Shown: positions 1-6,968, counted from the stretch's first letter. The stretch: DNA of 18,855 nt from a bacterium (GCA_024225875.1 JAAEMD010000144.1:1-18855), one strand, 5' to 3'. The notes: a model not told the origin generated them from the sequence alone. Translations and numbers: made by a program.

Positions 1-179
1 CAAGCTTAACTTTAATGTTTTCTGCTAATTGCATCATCAATTCTAATTCTTTATCATCATTGGCTACACCAATATACCTGACTGTCTTTTGAATTATTTT
101 CTCACCTTTACGAATTGAAGCTACAATCTGGATTGTCTTTCCTGGGGGAATGCTTTGATTTTTTTATTCTGATGAACAT
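1..179 (-). pseudogene. Transposase N-terminal fragment, frameshifted and cut by window edge
   Basis: From the ATG at 179 the frame reads MFIRIKKSKHSPRK and then goes out of frame near base 137. In the next frame it continues KTIQIVASIRKGEKIIQKT and then VRYIGVANDDKELELMM to base 1, so the gene runs off the window. This pattern (MFIR.KKS, QIVxSxRxG, Q+xVRYxGxA, then an acidic stretch before a leucine-rich helix) is that of N-termini of IS1634/IS4-type DDE transposases. I recognise the family by eye only. One extra base in the AGGAAAGACA stretch accounts for the shift. The catalytic DDE residues would lie outside the window. A TATAAT sits at 191-186, only seven bases before the ATG. It is probably a decaying insertion sequence; a sequencing error is the alternative. 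Confidence 0.6.
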
Positions 180-185
180 AGATTT

Positions 186-191
186 ATTATA
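186..191 (-). promoter_or_regulatory. Possible -10 element before the left-edge transposase fragment
   Basis: A perfect TATAAT on the minus strand ends seven bases before the ATG at 179. The best -35 match at 17 bases spacing is TGGAAA, which is weak. If used, the transcript would be nearly leaderless. AT-rich DNA gives such matches by chance, so this is a candidate only. Confidence 0.2.
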
Positions 192-217
192 TCAAAATTC
201 TGCACTTGTTTCCAGGC

Positions 218-457
218 CTAATTATTACTACGCACTACATTTTGGCTTTTTGGTTCCTCGGGCTCATTTTGTTGTTTTTTAGCGGTTACACCGACGAAGT
301 CGGGAAAAGCATTAATATCTTCCTCCGGCCATTTTGATAGATTGAGTACAGTTTTGTGACGAGGGCTTTTCTTTTCCTCGTTCCATACGCTCTCTACAAG
401 TAGCACTGACTTGTATTCTTTGTCGCCAGCTATTTTTTTCTTGCGCAAAATAAACAT
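218..457 (-). CDS. 79-aa protein resembling a transposase N-terminal domain
   Basis: A 79-residue ORF starts MFILRKKKIAGDKEYKSVLL and continues VESVWNEEKKSPRHKTVLNL. That layout (MF-x-R+KK, KEYxxxxLVESV, PRHKTVLNLSK) resembles the N-terminus of IS1634-type transposases. Those proteins are several hundred residues long, so this one would be truncated: after about 50 residues the similarity gives way to a polar tail (QQNEPEEPKSQNVVRSNN) and a stop. The next transposase-like fragment begins 38 bases downstream, so the second element may have inserted into the first. No good Shine-Dalgarno is seen before the ATG; a TATAAT lies at 471-466. It could instead be an unrelated small protein, and no catalytic residues are present. 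Confidence 0.45.
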   Translation of the reverse strand: MFILRKKKIAGDKEYKSVLLVESVWNEEKKSPRHKTVLNLSKWPEEDINAFPDFVGVTAKKQQNEPEEPKSQNVVRSNN

Positions 458-473
458 CGGAACTAATTATATC

Positions 474-500
474 CGGCCTTGATGCCACTAACCAAGGCCG
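474..500 (-). repeat. 7-bp inverted repeat (hairpin) upstream of the 79-aa ORF
   Basis: CGGCCTT at 474-480 and AAGGCCG at 494-500 are perfect complements with a 13-base loop. On the minus strand the hairpin lies 17 bases before the ATG at 457 and is followed directly by GATATAAT. It has no U-tract, so it is not a terminator. It could be an end structure of an insertion sequence or a fold that limits read-through translation of a transposase. Confidence 0.4.
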
Positions 501-619
501 TTATTCCTAATGTATGCCAAATTTATTCGGAACTATGCTTATGCGCTAAAATAGCTTTGTTTTGTGCCTGCGTAAAAAAGGAAGATCCGGTTTAGTATGT
601 GGCTGGGGGATCGCTTACA

Positions 620-655
620 GAACTTAGAACTTAGAACTTAATAACTTCGAACTTA
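620..655. repeat. Short tandem repeat, GAACTTA x3 plus one displaced copy
   Basis: GAACTTA occurs three times head-to-tail at 620-640. A fourth copy at 649-655 follows an 8-base interruption. The unit is too short and the copies too few for CRISPR. It may be simple-sequence slippage in intergenic DNA. Confidence 0.7.
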
Positions 656-777
656 TTTCTTCTTTTTATGGATTTGGGGCTACGTCAGCAAGCCCTAATT
701 AACTTGAACAGTCAACAAAAAAGTCCAGCCCCTTATCCAGTCTTCAGTTGTAAAATATAAAACTAGTTCAGCTCAAC

Positions 778-1944
778 TCAATCTATTAGTCTGATATTTA
801 ATATCCCGTTAATGTCTTCTATTTCCGATATCAATTGATCTGATGGCTTTTCATTTAAGTCAACTATAGTACAGGCTAATTCTCCTCGACTTTTATTAAC
901 CATATCAGCAATATTTAAGTTTTCTTTAGCTAGAACAGATGTTATCTGACCCACAATATTCGGCACATTCTTATTTACAGCAACGACTCTATACTTTCCT
1001 GATCTTTCAATAAAACAATCCGGAAAATTAACTGAATTCTTAATATTTCCATTTAATAAAAAGTCCTGTATTTGCTCCACAACCATCACAGCACAATTAT
1101 CTTCTGCCTCACTGGTAGATGCTCCAAGATGAGGAATACATATTACTTTTTCATGCTTTAACAGGGATTCTGTTGGAAAATCCGTGACATAACAGGAAAT
1201 AGTGCCTGCATTCAACGCTTCTATCAAATCTTTTTCATTAACAATATCTGCTCTGGAAAAATTAATAAGAACTGTTCCTTGCTTTATTTTACTGAATCGT
1301 TCTTTATTCATAAAACCTTTAGTATTATCTGTCAGTGGAACATGGATACTAATAATATCCGTTTCCAAAAGCATTGTGTCCAGGTTTCCTGCCGGCTTAA
1401 CATCATTTGATAAACCCCAGGCACTATGAACAGAAAGAAATGGGTCATATCCCAGAACTTTCATGCCTAACGAGTTAGCATCATTAGCGACCATAACCCC
1501 GATAGCACCTAAACCTATAACTCCCAGCTTTTTATTATTAATCTCCCAGCCCTTAAAATTTGATTTGTTTTTTTCTACTAACGGTCCGACCTCAGAACCT
1601 TTGCCTATCAGGCTTTTTGCAAAAGCTATACCACCAACAACATCTCTAGACGATAGCAGCATACCTGTTAAAACCATTTCTTTGACGGCATTTGCATTAG
1701 CGCCAGGTGTATTAAAGACTACAACACCCTTGTTATTACATTTTTCGATCGGTATATTATTAACCCCGGCTCCCGCCCTGCCTATAGCTTTAAGCTTATC
1801 CTTTATTTCCATGTCATTCAGCTTAAAACTTCTTACAATAACTGCATCCGGGTTCTGTACTTCATCAGAAACTGCAAACTTGTCCTTATCAAAAATATCT
1901 AAGCCAACATCAGCTATTTTATTAAATTTTTGTACTTTATACAT
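778..1944 (-). CDS. serA: D-3-phosphoglycerate dehydrogenase with ACT domain
   Basis: This enzyme oxidises 3-phosphoglycerate to 3-phosphohydroxypyruvate with NAD+, the first committed step of serine synthesis in the cytoplasm. The 388-residue form shows RAGAGVNNIP (57-66), the NAD-binding Rossmann motif GLGAIG (144-149), the catalytic arginine in NFSRAD (R231) and the catalytic histidine in PHLGAST (H272). An ACT-type regulatory domain fills about residues 317-388 and suggests feedback control by serine. It is the short SerA type found in many anaerobes. I chose the ATG at 1944 because GGAG lies six bases upstream; an ATG at 1977 is in frame but would add residues before the family start. 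It follows rpsI by 84 bases that contain a hairpin. Finding serA behind the L13-S9 pair is not a usual arrangement. Confidence 0.93.
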   Translation of the reverse strand: MYKVQKFNKIADVGLDIFDKDKFAVSDEVQNPDAVIVRSFKLNDMEIKDKLKAIGRAGAGVNNIPIEKCNNKGVVVFNTPGANANAVKEMVLTGMLLSSRDVVGGIAFAKSLIGKGSEVGPLVEKNKSNFKGWEINNKKLGVIGLGAIGVMVANDANSLGMKVLGYDPFLSVHSAWGLSNDVKPAGNLDTMLLETDIISIHVPLTDNTKGFMNKERFSKIKQGTVLINFSRADIVNEKDLIEALNAGTISCYVTDFPTESLLKHEKVICIPHLGASTSEAEDNCAVMVVEQIQDFLLNGNIKNSVNFPDCFIERSGKYRVVAVNKNVPNIVGQITSVLAKENLNIADMVNKSRGELACTIVDLNEKPSDQLISEIEDINGILNIRLID

Positions 1945-1971
1945 TTTTATCTCCTTCATAGTATACACAAA

Positions 1972-2004
1972 GCCCAACCAGCATTTAATAATACATAGTT
2001 GGGC
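1972..2004 (-). terminator. Hairpin between rpsI and serA, possible weak terminator
   Basis: On the minus strand GCCCAAC (2004-1998) pairs perfectly with GTTGGGC (1978-1972) around a 19-base loop, and TTTGTGT follows. The stem has five G-C pairs of seven, but the U-tract is short and interrupted, so termination would be partial. It could end most ribosomal transcripts before serA, or simply stabilise the 3' end. A TATACT at 1966-1961 could serve as a -10 element for serA, without a clear -35. Confidence 0.4.
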
Positions 2005-2008
2005 AGCA

Positions 2009-2022
2009 TGAAATATATTTCA
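2009..2022. promoter_or_regulatory. Perfect 14-bp palindrome after rpsI
   Basis: TGAAATATATTTCA reads the same on both strands and lies six bases past the rpsI stop, just before the rpsI-serA hairpin. Perfect palindromes of this size can be dimeric repressor sites, but the sequence is almost all A/T and can arise by chance in this genome. Confidence 0.25.
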
Positions 2023-2028
2023 GATATT

Positions 2029-2520
2029 CTAACGCTTCCTGTACTGATACCCTTTTCTGGCTTTTTTCCTGCCATACTTCTTTCTTTCTTTTACTCTGGG
2101 ATCCCGCGTTAAATACCCTTCTTCTTTTAAGGATGATCTAAATTCCGCATTAAGATTTAATAAGGCTCGTGATATACCATGTCTTATAGCTTCTGCCTGC
2201 CCAACAAGTCCACCACCAATACTTTTTACTACACAATCATATTTTTGTTCTATTGATAATTTTTGAAGAGGTGACTTAGCCTTTTTTACTAAAACTTCAC
2301 TTTTAAGATAGTGGTCAATTTCTTTATCATTTACTACAATTTTACCAGTACCCTTAAATAGCCAGACCTTGGATATTGCTGTCTTCCTTTTACCTGTTCC
2401 ATAACAAAAATCTGAGGGCACCTTAAGTTTACTATCTTTAGATGTTACATTTTTCTCTTTAACATTTTTATCTACTTTTTTAGCTTTATTAACTTTAGTT
2501 TTTTCATTTGTTGTAGTCAT
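2029..2520 (-). CDS. rpsI: 30S ribosomal protein S9 with Lys-rich N-terminal extension
   Basis: S9 belongs to the head of the 30S subunit; its basic C-terminal tail reaches the P-site tRNA. The conserved core begins at YGTGKRKTAISKVWL (40-54). It continues through SIGGGLVGQAEAIRHGISRA and the RDPRVKERKKYGRKKARKG segment, and ends in the expected tail GYQYRKR. At 163 residues it is longer than the usual ~130 because of about 38 extra N-terminal residues with 11 lysines in the first 34. No internal ATG could give a shorter protein, so the extension looks genuine. The gene starts two bases after the rplM stop, so L13 and S9 are probably translationally coupled, as is usual for this pair. Confidence 0.95.
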   Translation of the reverse strand: MTTTNEKTKVNKAKKVDKNVKEKNVTSKDSKLKVPSDFCYGTGKRKTAISKVWLFKGTGKIVVNDKEIDHYLKSEVLVKKAKSPLQKLSIEQKYDCVVKSIGGGLVGQAEAIRHGISRALLNLNAEFRSSLKEEGYLTRDPRVKERKKYGRKKARKGYQYRKR

Positions 2521-2522
2521 AA

Positions 2523-2981
2523 TTAGCCTACTGCCTCCTTAACTGAAATATCCAGTGATATTGGGTTTTGCGCCTCATGAGAATGTTTATCTCCACTATA
2601 TATTTTCACTTTTTTCATCATCGTTCTTCCCAAAGAGTTATGAGGCAGCATTCCCCAGACTGCTTTATATAAAACTTCACAGGAGTTTTTTCTCATTAAA
2701 GCTTCAAAATTTATTTTCTTTAGTCCGCCTGGATAACCTGAATGCTTATGATAAATCTTACCCTGCTTTTTATTACCTGTAACCTTAACATGATCAGTAT
2801 TTACCACAATTACATAGTCACCAACATCAACTGATGGCGTATAGGTTGCTTTTTCTTTACCACGAACTATGCTGGCAATTTTTGACGCAATTCGTCCTAA
2901 TACCTTATCCTTAGCATCTACTATATACCACTTTCTTTCTACATCAGCTATTTTTGCATAATATGACTTTTGTTTCTTCAT
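2523..2981 (-). CDS. rplM: 50S ribosomal protein L13
   Basis: L13 is an early-assembling 50S protein that binds 23S rRNA. The 152-residue product shows the family hallmarks: RKWYIVDAKDKVLGRIAS near residues 16-33, GDYVIVVNTDHVKVTGNK, YHKHSGYPGGLK, and the signature around LPHNSLGRTMMKKVKIYSG. Length is near the family norm (~142-148). An excellent Shine-Dalgarno, GAAGGAG, lies eight bases before the ATG at 2981. It follows truA by 19 bases and precedes rpsI by two, the standard truA-rplM-rpsI order. Confidence 0.97.
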   Translation of the reverse strand: MKKQKSYYAKIADVERKWYIVDAKDKVLGRIASKIASIVRGKEKATYTPSVDVGDYVIVVNTDHVKVTGNKKQGKIYHKHSGYPGGLKKINFEALMRKNSCEVLYKAVWGMLPHNSLGRTMMKKVKIYSGDKHSHEAQNPISLDISVKEAVG

Positions 2982-3000
2982 AAATCAAACTCCTTCACAA

Positions 3001-3765
3001 TTAGTAACTAACATTTACTAAACATAATCCATTCGGTTGTGCCGTTACATAGTTATATCTTTCTTTTTTATTATCCAGTAGTCCTCTAAAATCAGCCGTT
3101 GTTCTTGAGCCTTTCATAACATTAAACATAGCTCCAACAATATTTCTTACCATTCTATATAAGTAACTATCTGCTACAATCGACACATTATATACTTTTG
3201 TTTTTTCTTTGTCATTGTAAATATTATATATATCCGTTTTAAATATTTCCAAGCTTATAATATTTCGAACTGTACTTTTTTCATTAGACCCTTTATTTCT
3301 AAAGTTTATAAAATCATGTCTTCCCTTTATGATTGATTTTAGACTTTCAAAGCAATTTTCATCAGGTTTAAAGTATATTCTTGTTACGTATTCCCTAAGA
3401 TATATCGGCATTTCTTCACAGCTGAAAAGGTATTTATACTCTCTAGACTTTGCTGACCTTCTTGCACTAAAACTATCATCCACTATCTCTGCATTTTTCA
3501 CTAAAATATCTTCTGGTAATATATTATTCAAAACTTTGGGAATTTTATTTAAAGGAATTATTTCTTTATATTTAAAATTTATTACCTGGCCTTGTGCATG
3601 TACTCCAGCATCGGTTCTACCTGAAGCTACTATTTTTATATTATCACCATATACTTCCTGCAGGGCTTCCCTTAACTCTCCTTCTATTGTTTTTTTGCCT
3701 GGCTGATACTGCAGTCCAGCATAACTGCTGCCATTATAGGCTATTATCAATTTGTAGTTATTCAA
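3001..3765 (-). CDS. truA: tRNA pseudouridine synthase A
   Basis: TruA converts uridines 38-40 of the tRNA anticodon arm to pseudouridine. The 254-residue protein has the N-terminal YNGSSYAGLQYQP (10-22) and the catalytic motif ASGRTDAGVHAQGQ with the essential aspartate at D52. Later it has ARRSAKSREYKY and the C-terminal YRMVRNIVGAM. Translation appears to begin at TTG 3765, inside the last codons of rplQ. The two genes overlap by eight bases, and GGAG lies four bases upstream, which implies coupling to L17. Its place between rplQ and rplM is shared with Firmicutes and Cyanobacteria. Confidence 0.96.
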   Translation of the reverse strand: MNNYKLIIAYNGSSYAGLQYQPGKKTIEGELREALQEVYGDNIKIVASGRTDAGVHAQGQVINFKYKEIIPLNKIPKVLNNILPEDILVKNAEIVDDSFSARRSAKSREYKYLFSCEEMPIYLREYVTRIYFKPDENCFESLKSIIKGRHDFINFRNKGSNEKSTVRNIISLEIFKTDIYNIYNDKEKTKVYNVSIVADSYLYRMVRNIVGAMFNVMKGSRTTADFRGLLDNKKERYNYVTAQPNGLCLVNVSY

Positions 3766-4111
3766 CTAACTCCAATAAAGATACTGGTGCATTATCTCCT
3801 TTTCGAAATCCCAGCTTTATAATCCTGGTATAACCACCATTTCTATCTTTATATTTGGGACCAAAGCTTGAAAAAACTTCTTTTATCACTGATTTATTCG
3901 GGATAATTTTAAGTGCTTTTCTGATTGATGACAAATCACCATTTTTTCCTAAGGTAATTATCTTTTCAGCTATTTTTTTTGCTTCTTTGGCTCTTGTATC
4001 TGTTGTTTTTATTCTATTATTCTCAAACAAGGCTACTACAATATTTTTTAGCATTGCCATTCTCTGATCTGTTGGTTTACCTAACTTTTTATTGCCTCTC
4101 TTATGTCTCAT
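3758..4111 (-). CDS. rplQ: 50S ribosomal protein L17
   Basis: L17 is a 50S protein near the peptide exit tunnel. The 117 residues begin MRHKRGNKKLGKPTDQR, the family's characteristic N-terminus (MRH+..KLGR...HR). They carry LVVAL-type core residues (NIVVALFENNRIKTTDTRAKE) and end with the conserved GGYTRIIKLGFRKGDNAP. Length is typical for the short bacterial form. It follows rpoA by 25 bases in the standard alpha-operon order; GAGG is 11 bases before the ATG. Confidence 0.97.
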   Translation of the reverse strand: MRHKRGNKKLGKPTDQRMAMLKNIVVALFENNRIKTTDTRAKEAKKIAEKIITLGKNGDLSSIRKALKIIPNKSVIKEVFSSFGPKYKDRNGGYTRIIKLGFRKGDNAPVSLLELVE

Positions 4112-4136
4112 TGCTATTGATTCCTCTTATTTATTC

Positions 4137-5072
4137 TTATTTTTCTTTAAGTGACAAACTATACTGCTTTAACTTATCATTAATTTCATCAGCACTCTTT
4201 TTTCCAAAATTCTTTATCTGTATCAACTCCGATAAATCTTTCTCAACCAGTTCTGACACTGAATCAATACCTGCTCTTTTCAAACAATTAGAGGACCTTG
4301 CTGATAACTCCAAATCATCTATTGATAGATTCAAAGCTGATACTCTTCTCTCATCAGCAACATCCTCTTCTTCAATATCTTTGCTTTCAGGCTTTTCATT
4401 TAATGCCTGAAATAATTCAAATTTACTTACCAGTATTTCTGAGGCTTCTTTTATTGCTTCTTCGGGCAGCAAACTTCCATTTGTCCATACATCAATCACT
4501 AAATTTTCATAATCAAGTTCTTTACCAACACGAGTATTATTGACTCTATGATTTACTCTAACTATAGGAGAAAAAGAGGCATCAATATTTATTACATCAA
4601 TATCCTGATCAGTCTTAACATTATTTTCTGCATTCGAGTAACCAATACCCTTTTCCAGCAACATTTCTATTCTCAACTTACCACCATCTGATATTTCTGC
4701 AATATGCCTGTCAGGGTTTACTATCTCAACCTCAGGCCCGCATTTTATATCTTTTGCAGCTACCATACCTTTTTTATTCTTATCTATATTAAGGCTTAAT
4801 GGCTCATCTGATTCAGACTTAAATACAATACCTTTTATATTACATATAATATCCAAAACATCCTCAACTACATTCGGAACAGTCGACAACTCATGTTTTA
4901 TCCCTTCTATTTTTATTGAAGTTATTGCGTATCCTGATAAAGAAGATAACATTACTCTTCTTAATGAATTACCTAATGTTACCCCCATGCCACGCTTTAA
5001 AGGCGCTACAGTAAATCTACCACCTTCATCCTTTAATTGTTCAAATTTAACCCAAGGTACTGGTTTAACCAC
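4137..5072 (-). CDS. rpoA: DNA-directed RNA polymerase subunit alpha
   Basis: Alpha dimerises to start assembly of RNA polymerase; its C-terminal domain contacts upstream promoter DNA and activators. The N-terminal domain covers about residues 1-230 and contains the dimer-interface motif LGNSLRRVMLSS (33-44). An acidic linker (SKDIEEEDVADE) leads to a helix-hairpin-helix C-terminal domain of about residues 250-305. Residues R259, N262, C263 and K265 align with E. coli R265, N268, C269 and K271, which contact UP-element DNA, so A-tract recognition is probably retained. The start is GTG 5072, nine bases after GGAGG; the nearer ATG hits a stop at once. Length of 311 matches the family (~310-330). 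Confidence 0.97.
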   Translation of the reverse strand: MVKPVPWVKFEQLKDEGGRFTVAPLKRGMGVTLGNSLRRVMLSSLSGYAITSIKIEGIKHELSTVPNVVEDVLDIICNIKGIVFKSESDEPLSLNIDKNKKGMVAAKDIKCGPEVEIVNPDRHIAEISDGGKLRIEMLLEKGIGYSNAENNVKTDQDIDVINIDASFSPIVRVNHRVNNTRVGKELDYENLVIDVWTNGSLLPEEAIKEASEILVSKFELFQALNEKPESKDIEEEDVADERRVSALNLSIDDLELSARSSNCLKRAGIDSVSELVEKDLSELIQIKNFGKKSADEINDKLKQYSLSLKEK

Positions 5073-5095
5073 TTACATCTTCCTCCCTCTAGAAT

Positions 5096-5719
5096 CTACC
5101 TAGAATAATATTCAACTACCAGCTGTTCCTTAACAGGAACATCTATTTCTTCTCTCTTCGGAGAATTTATCATCTTGATATTTTTGTTTTTTTCATCATA
5201 AGCCAGCCATGCAGGCAGTCCTTTTTCCTTTAAAACATTCAACTTAGGAGTCAACAACTTAAGACTCTTATCTTTTATGGTAATCTCATCGCCTTCTTTT
5301 AAAATAATTGAAGGAATATTTGCTTTTCTAGAGTTAAGTTTAAAATGACCATGCATTACCAACTGTCGTGCTGCTTTTCTAGAAGATGCCATAGATGCTC
5401 TATAAATTATATTATCAAGCCTCTTTTCAAAATGAAAAAGCAGGTTATTTCCTGTAACACCCTTCTGCTTATCGGCCTTCTTAAAATAGTTACTGATAAC
5501 ACTCTCTGATACACCATAAAAAAATCGAAGCTTCTGTTTCTCCTTCAGCCTTCTACCGTATTCTGAGATCTTCCTTCTAATATTAGCGCCAGCTATCCCT
5601 GGCGGATATTTTCGCTTTTCAAAAGAACACTTTGCTGTTAAGCACCTGTCACCTTTTAAAAAAAGCTTCCCTCCATTCCTTCTGCATATCTTACAATTAG
5701 CTTCTGTATATCTTCCCAT
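5096..5719 (-). CDS. rpsD: 30S ribosomal protein S4, zinc-binding type
   Basis: S4 nucleates 30S assembly on 16S rRNA and helps decoding fidelity. I chose the ATG at 5719 (207 residues) rather than the in-frame start at 5767. MGRYTEANCKICRR is the family N-terminus, and GGGAG lies about seven bases upstream; the longer form would overlap rpsK. Cysteines 9, 12, 26 and 31 form a zinc site, marking the C+ variant. The S4 RNA-binding domain shows RLDNIIYRASMASSRKAARQ followed by VMHGHFKLN. In E. coli S4 represses its own operon; whether that holds here cannot be seen. Its place between rpsK and rpoA agrees with many bacteria. Confidence 0.96.
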   Translation of the reverse strand: MGRYTEANCKICRRNGGKLFLKGDRCLTAKCSFEKRKYPPGIAGANIRRKISEYGRRLKEKQKLRFFYGVSESVISNYFKKADKQKGVTGNNLLFHFEKRLDNIIYRASMASSRKAARQLVMHGHFKLNSRKANIPSIILKEGDEITIKDKSLKLLTPKLNVLKEKGLPAWLAYDEKNKNIKMINSPKREEIDVPVKEQLVVEYYSR

Positions 5720-5732
5720 AATCAGCTCCCGG

Positions 5733-6116
5733 TTACACTCTTCTTCTTTTTCTTGGGCGACACCCATTATGTGGTATTGGCGTTACGTCTCTGATCGACT
5801 CTACCTCAAGTCCTGCTGACTGCATCGCCCTGATAGCAGTTTCTCTCCCTGACCCAGGACCCTTAACAAAAACACTGATCCGCTGCATACCTGCTACTTC
5901 AATAGCTTTCTTTGCTGTCATTTCGCCAGCAAGCTGAGCCGCAAAAGGAGTTCCTTTTTTAGTTCCTTTAAATCCTGCCGTACCTGATGAGTGAACACTT
6001 ATGACGTTACCTGACATGTCAGTTATAGTAACTATTGTATTATTAAATGTTGATTTAATATGTCCTACGCCAACTGGCACATTTTTCTTAATTTTCTTTT
6101 TCTTTTTTAAAGCCAA
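5733..6116 (-). CDS. rpsK: 30S ribosomal protein S11
   Basis: S11 lies on the 30S platform near the mRNA exit site. The 127-residue protein has GHIKSTFNNTIVTITDMSG (about 18-36), GTPFAAQLAGE, VFVKGPGSGRETAIRAMQ and the universal C-terminal end PHNGCRPRKRRRV. It starts with TTG at 6116, eight bases after a strong AGGAGG; no ATG is available in the right place. It is flanked by rpsM and rpsD in the usual alpha-operon order. Confidence 0.97.
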   Translation of the reverse strand: MALKKKKKIKKNVPVGVGHIKSTFNNTIVTITDMSGNVISVHSSGTAGFKGTKKGTPFAAQLAGEMTAKKAIEVAGMQRISVFVKGPGSGRETAIRAMQSAGLEVESIRDVTPIPHNGCRPRKRRRV

Positions 6117-6137
6117 AACTTTAACCTCCTACTCTAT

Positions 6138-6512
6138 CTATTTTGTTACTTTTTTCTTCCCGGCTACTGCTATTCGCTTACCCCTCTTAGTTCTTGCATT
6201 AGTATGAGTTCGCTGTCCTCTAACAGGAAGTTTCTTTTTATGTCGCTGCCCTCTGTAACAGGCTATTTCCATTAATCTTCTTATATTCTGACTGGTTACC
6301 CTCCTCAGGTCGCCTTCTACTTTATATCTACCTACTATTTCTCTAAGCTTTACAATTTCATCTTCACTCAAGTCAGAAACTTTTTTATCCATCTCAATAC
6401 GAGCTTCTTTTAATATATCCTGAGATGTCTTTAGACCTATCCCAAAAACATATGTTAATGCTATCTCTATTCTTTTATTTCTCGGCAAATCAACACCACT
6501 AATACGAGCCAA
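6138..6512 (-). CDS. rpsM: 30S ribosomal protein S13
   Basis: S13 is a 30S head protein contacting the 50S subunit and P-site tRNA. The 124 residues start MARISGVDLPRNKRIEIALT and then YVFGIG, the typical helix-two-turn-helix opening. They include LRRVTSQNIRRLMEIACYRG and the signature RGQRTHTNARTKRG near the C-terminus. The start is TTG 6512, seven bases after AGGAGG. It is 24 bases after rpmJ. Confidence 0.97.
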   Translation of the reverse strand: MARISGVDLPRNKRIEIALTYVFGIGLKTSQDILKEARIEMDKKVSDLSEDEIVKLREIVGRYKVEGDLRRVTSQNIRRLMEIACYRGQRHKKKLPVRGQRTHTNARTKRGKRIAVAGKKKVTK

Positions 6513-6536
6513 CCTTATTCCTCCTGTTGTTAATTT

Positions 6537-6650
6537 TTATCCCTGTCTTTGCTTATGTCTAGGAGTTTTGCAAATAACTCTCAATACTCCATTTCGTCTT
6601 ATGAGCTTACATTCTTTACAGATTTTTTTTACTGATGCCCTTACTTTCAC
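6537..6650 (-). CDS. rpmJ: 50S ribosomal protein L36, zinc-binding type
   Basis: A 37-residue protein translated from the gap between infA and rpsM: MKVRASVKKICKECKLIRRN, then GVLRVICKTPRHKQRQG. It is the complete L36 sequence pattern, with zinc ligands C11, C14, C27 and H32. L36 stabilises 23S rRNA near the peptidyl-transferase region. The start is GTG 6650, with GAGG overlapping the infA stop and seven bases of spacing. Order infA-rpmJ-rpsM is standard. Confidence 0.97.
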   Translation of the reverse strand: MKVRASVKKICKECKLIRRNGVLRVICKTPRHKQRQG

Positions 6651-6659
6651 TTATTATCC

Positions 6660-6881
6660 TCACTTCAATCTAAAAGTTATTCTTCCCCTGGTTATATCAT
6701 AGGGAGACAGCTCTACCTTAACTGTATCACCTAATAAAACCCTTATATAATGCTTTCGTATCTTTCCCGATATATGGGCTAAAACTTCTTGTCCGGTATC
6801 AAGCTTAACTTTAAATTGACCGTTTGGCAAAGAGTCAATAACTACCCCGTTAACTTCTATTACATCTTTCTTCTTGTTCAA
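6660..6881 (-). CDS. infA: Translation initiation factor IF-1
   Basis: IF-1 occupies the ribosomal A site during initiation. The 73 residues form the single OB-fold S1-type domain, with DVIEVNGVVIDSLPNGQFKV, then LDTGQEVLAHISGKIRK and the closing LSPYDITRGRITFRLK, all family signatures. The start is TTG 6881, nine bases after AAGGG. The gene is preceded by 106 bases holding a near-consensus promoter, so it probably heads its own transcript. In many operons map lies just upstream; it is absent here. Confidence 0.97.
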   Translation of the reverse strand: MNKKKDVIEVNGVVIDSLPNGQFKVKLDTGQEVLAHISGKIRKHYIRVLLGDTVKVELSPYDITRGRITFRLK

Positions 6882-6939
6882 TATACTTTTCCCTTTAATT
6901 TTATCTTATTTAAGCTAAACACAAATATAACGGCGCATT

Positions 6940-6968
6940 ATTATAGTCTATTTATTGAGTTATGTTAA
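6940..6968 (-). promoter_or_regulatory. Strong sigma-70-type promoter for the infA-rpsI gene run
   Basis: On the minus strand TTAACA (6968-6963; five of six matches to TTGACA) is followed by exactly 17 bases and a perfect TATAAT (6945-6940). Seven A residues at 6981-6975 lie at about -48 to -42, where an UP element would be bound by the alpha C-terminal domain. The predicted start is near 6933, giving a leader of about 50 bases to infA. The site begins 19 bases past the adk stop. It would drive infA, rpmJ, rpsM, rpsK, rpsD, rpoA and on independently of the upstream cluster. This is a match by inspection only. Confidence 0.7.

Larger units (their letters stand above)
458..777. other. Noncoding stretch between serA and the transposase fragments
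   Basis: No ORF, tRNA or convincing terminator is seen in these 320 bases. The stretch holds a 7-bp inverted repeat (474-480/494-500), a 9-bp direct repeat TCGGAACTA (457-465 and 527-535), tandem GAACTTA copies (620-655), and a long-spaced inverted pair GGGGCT/AGCCCC (676-681 and 727-732). The collection of short repeats next to transposase remnants suggests ends of old insertion sequences, but I could not define element boundaries or target duplications. Confidence 0.5.

Noticed and set aside
620..655. CRISPR-like repeat
   Set aside because: The unit is 7 bases with no spacers and no cas genes nearby.
675..732. GGGGCT/AGCCCC pair and GGGCT-AGCCC mini-hairpin as the serA terminator
   Set aside because: The stems are 5-6 bp, one is very widely spaced, and no U-tract follows on the minus strand.
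458..777. tRNA or small RNA gene in the left intergenic region
   Set aside because: No cloverleaf-compatible stems or GTTC-type T-loop context could be found by eye; only short unrelated inverted repeats.
1463..2011. 182-residue plus-strand ORF opposite serA
   Set aside because: It runs antisense to a well-conserved gene, has no family pattern and low-complexity Ser/Leu/Pro composition typical of a shadow frame.
5720..5767. 16-residue N-terminal extension of S4
   Set aside because: It overlaps rpsK and contains the GGGAG ribosome binding site of the internal ATG; family S4 starts at MGRYTEANC.
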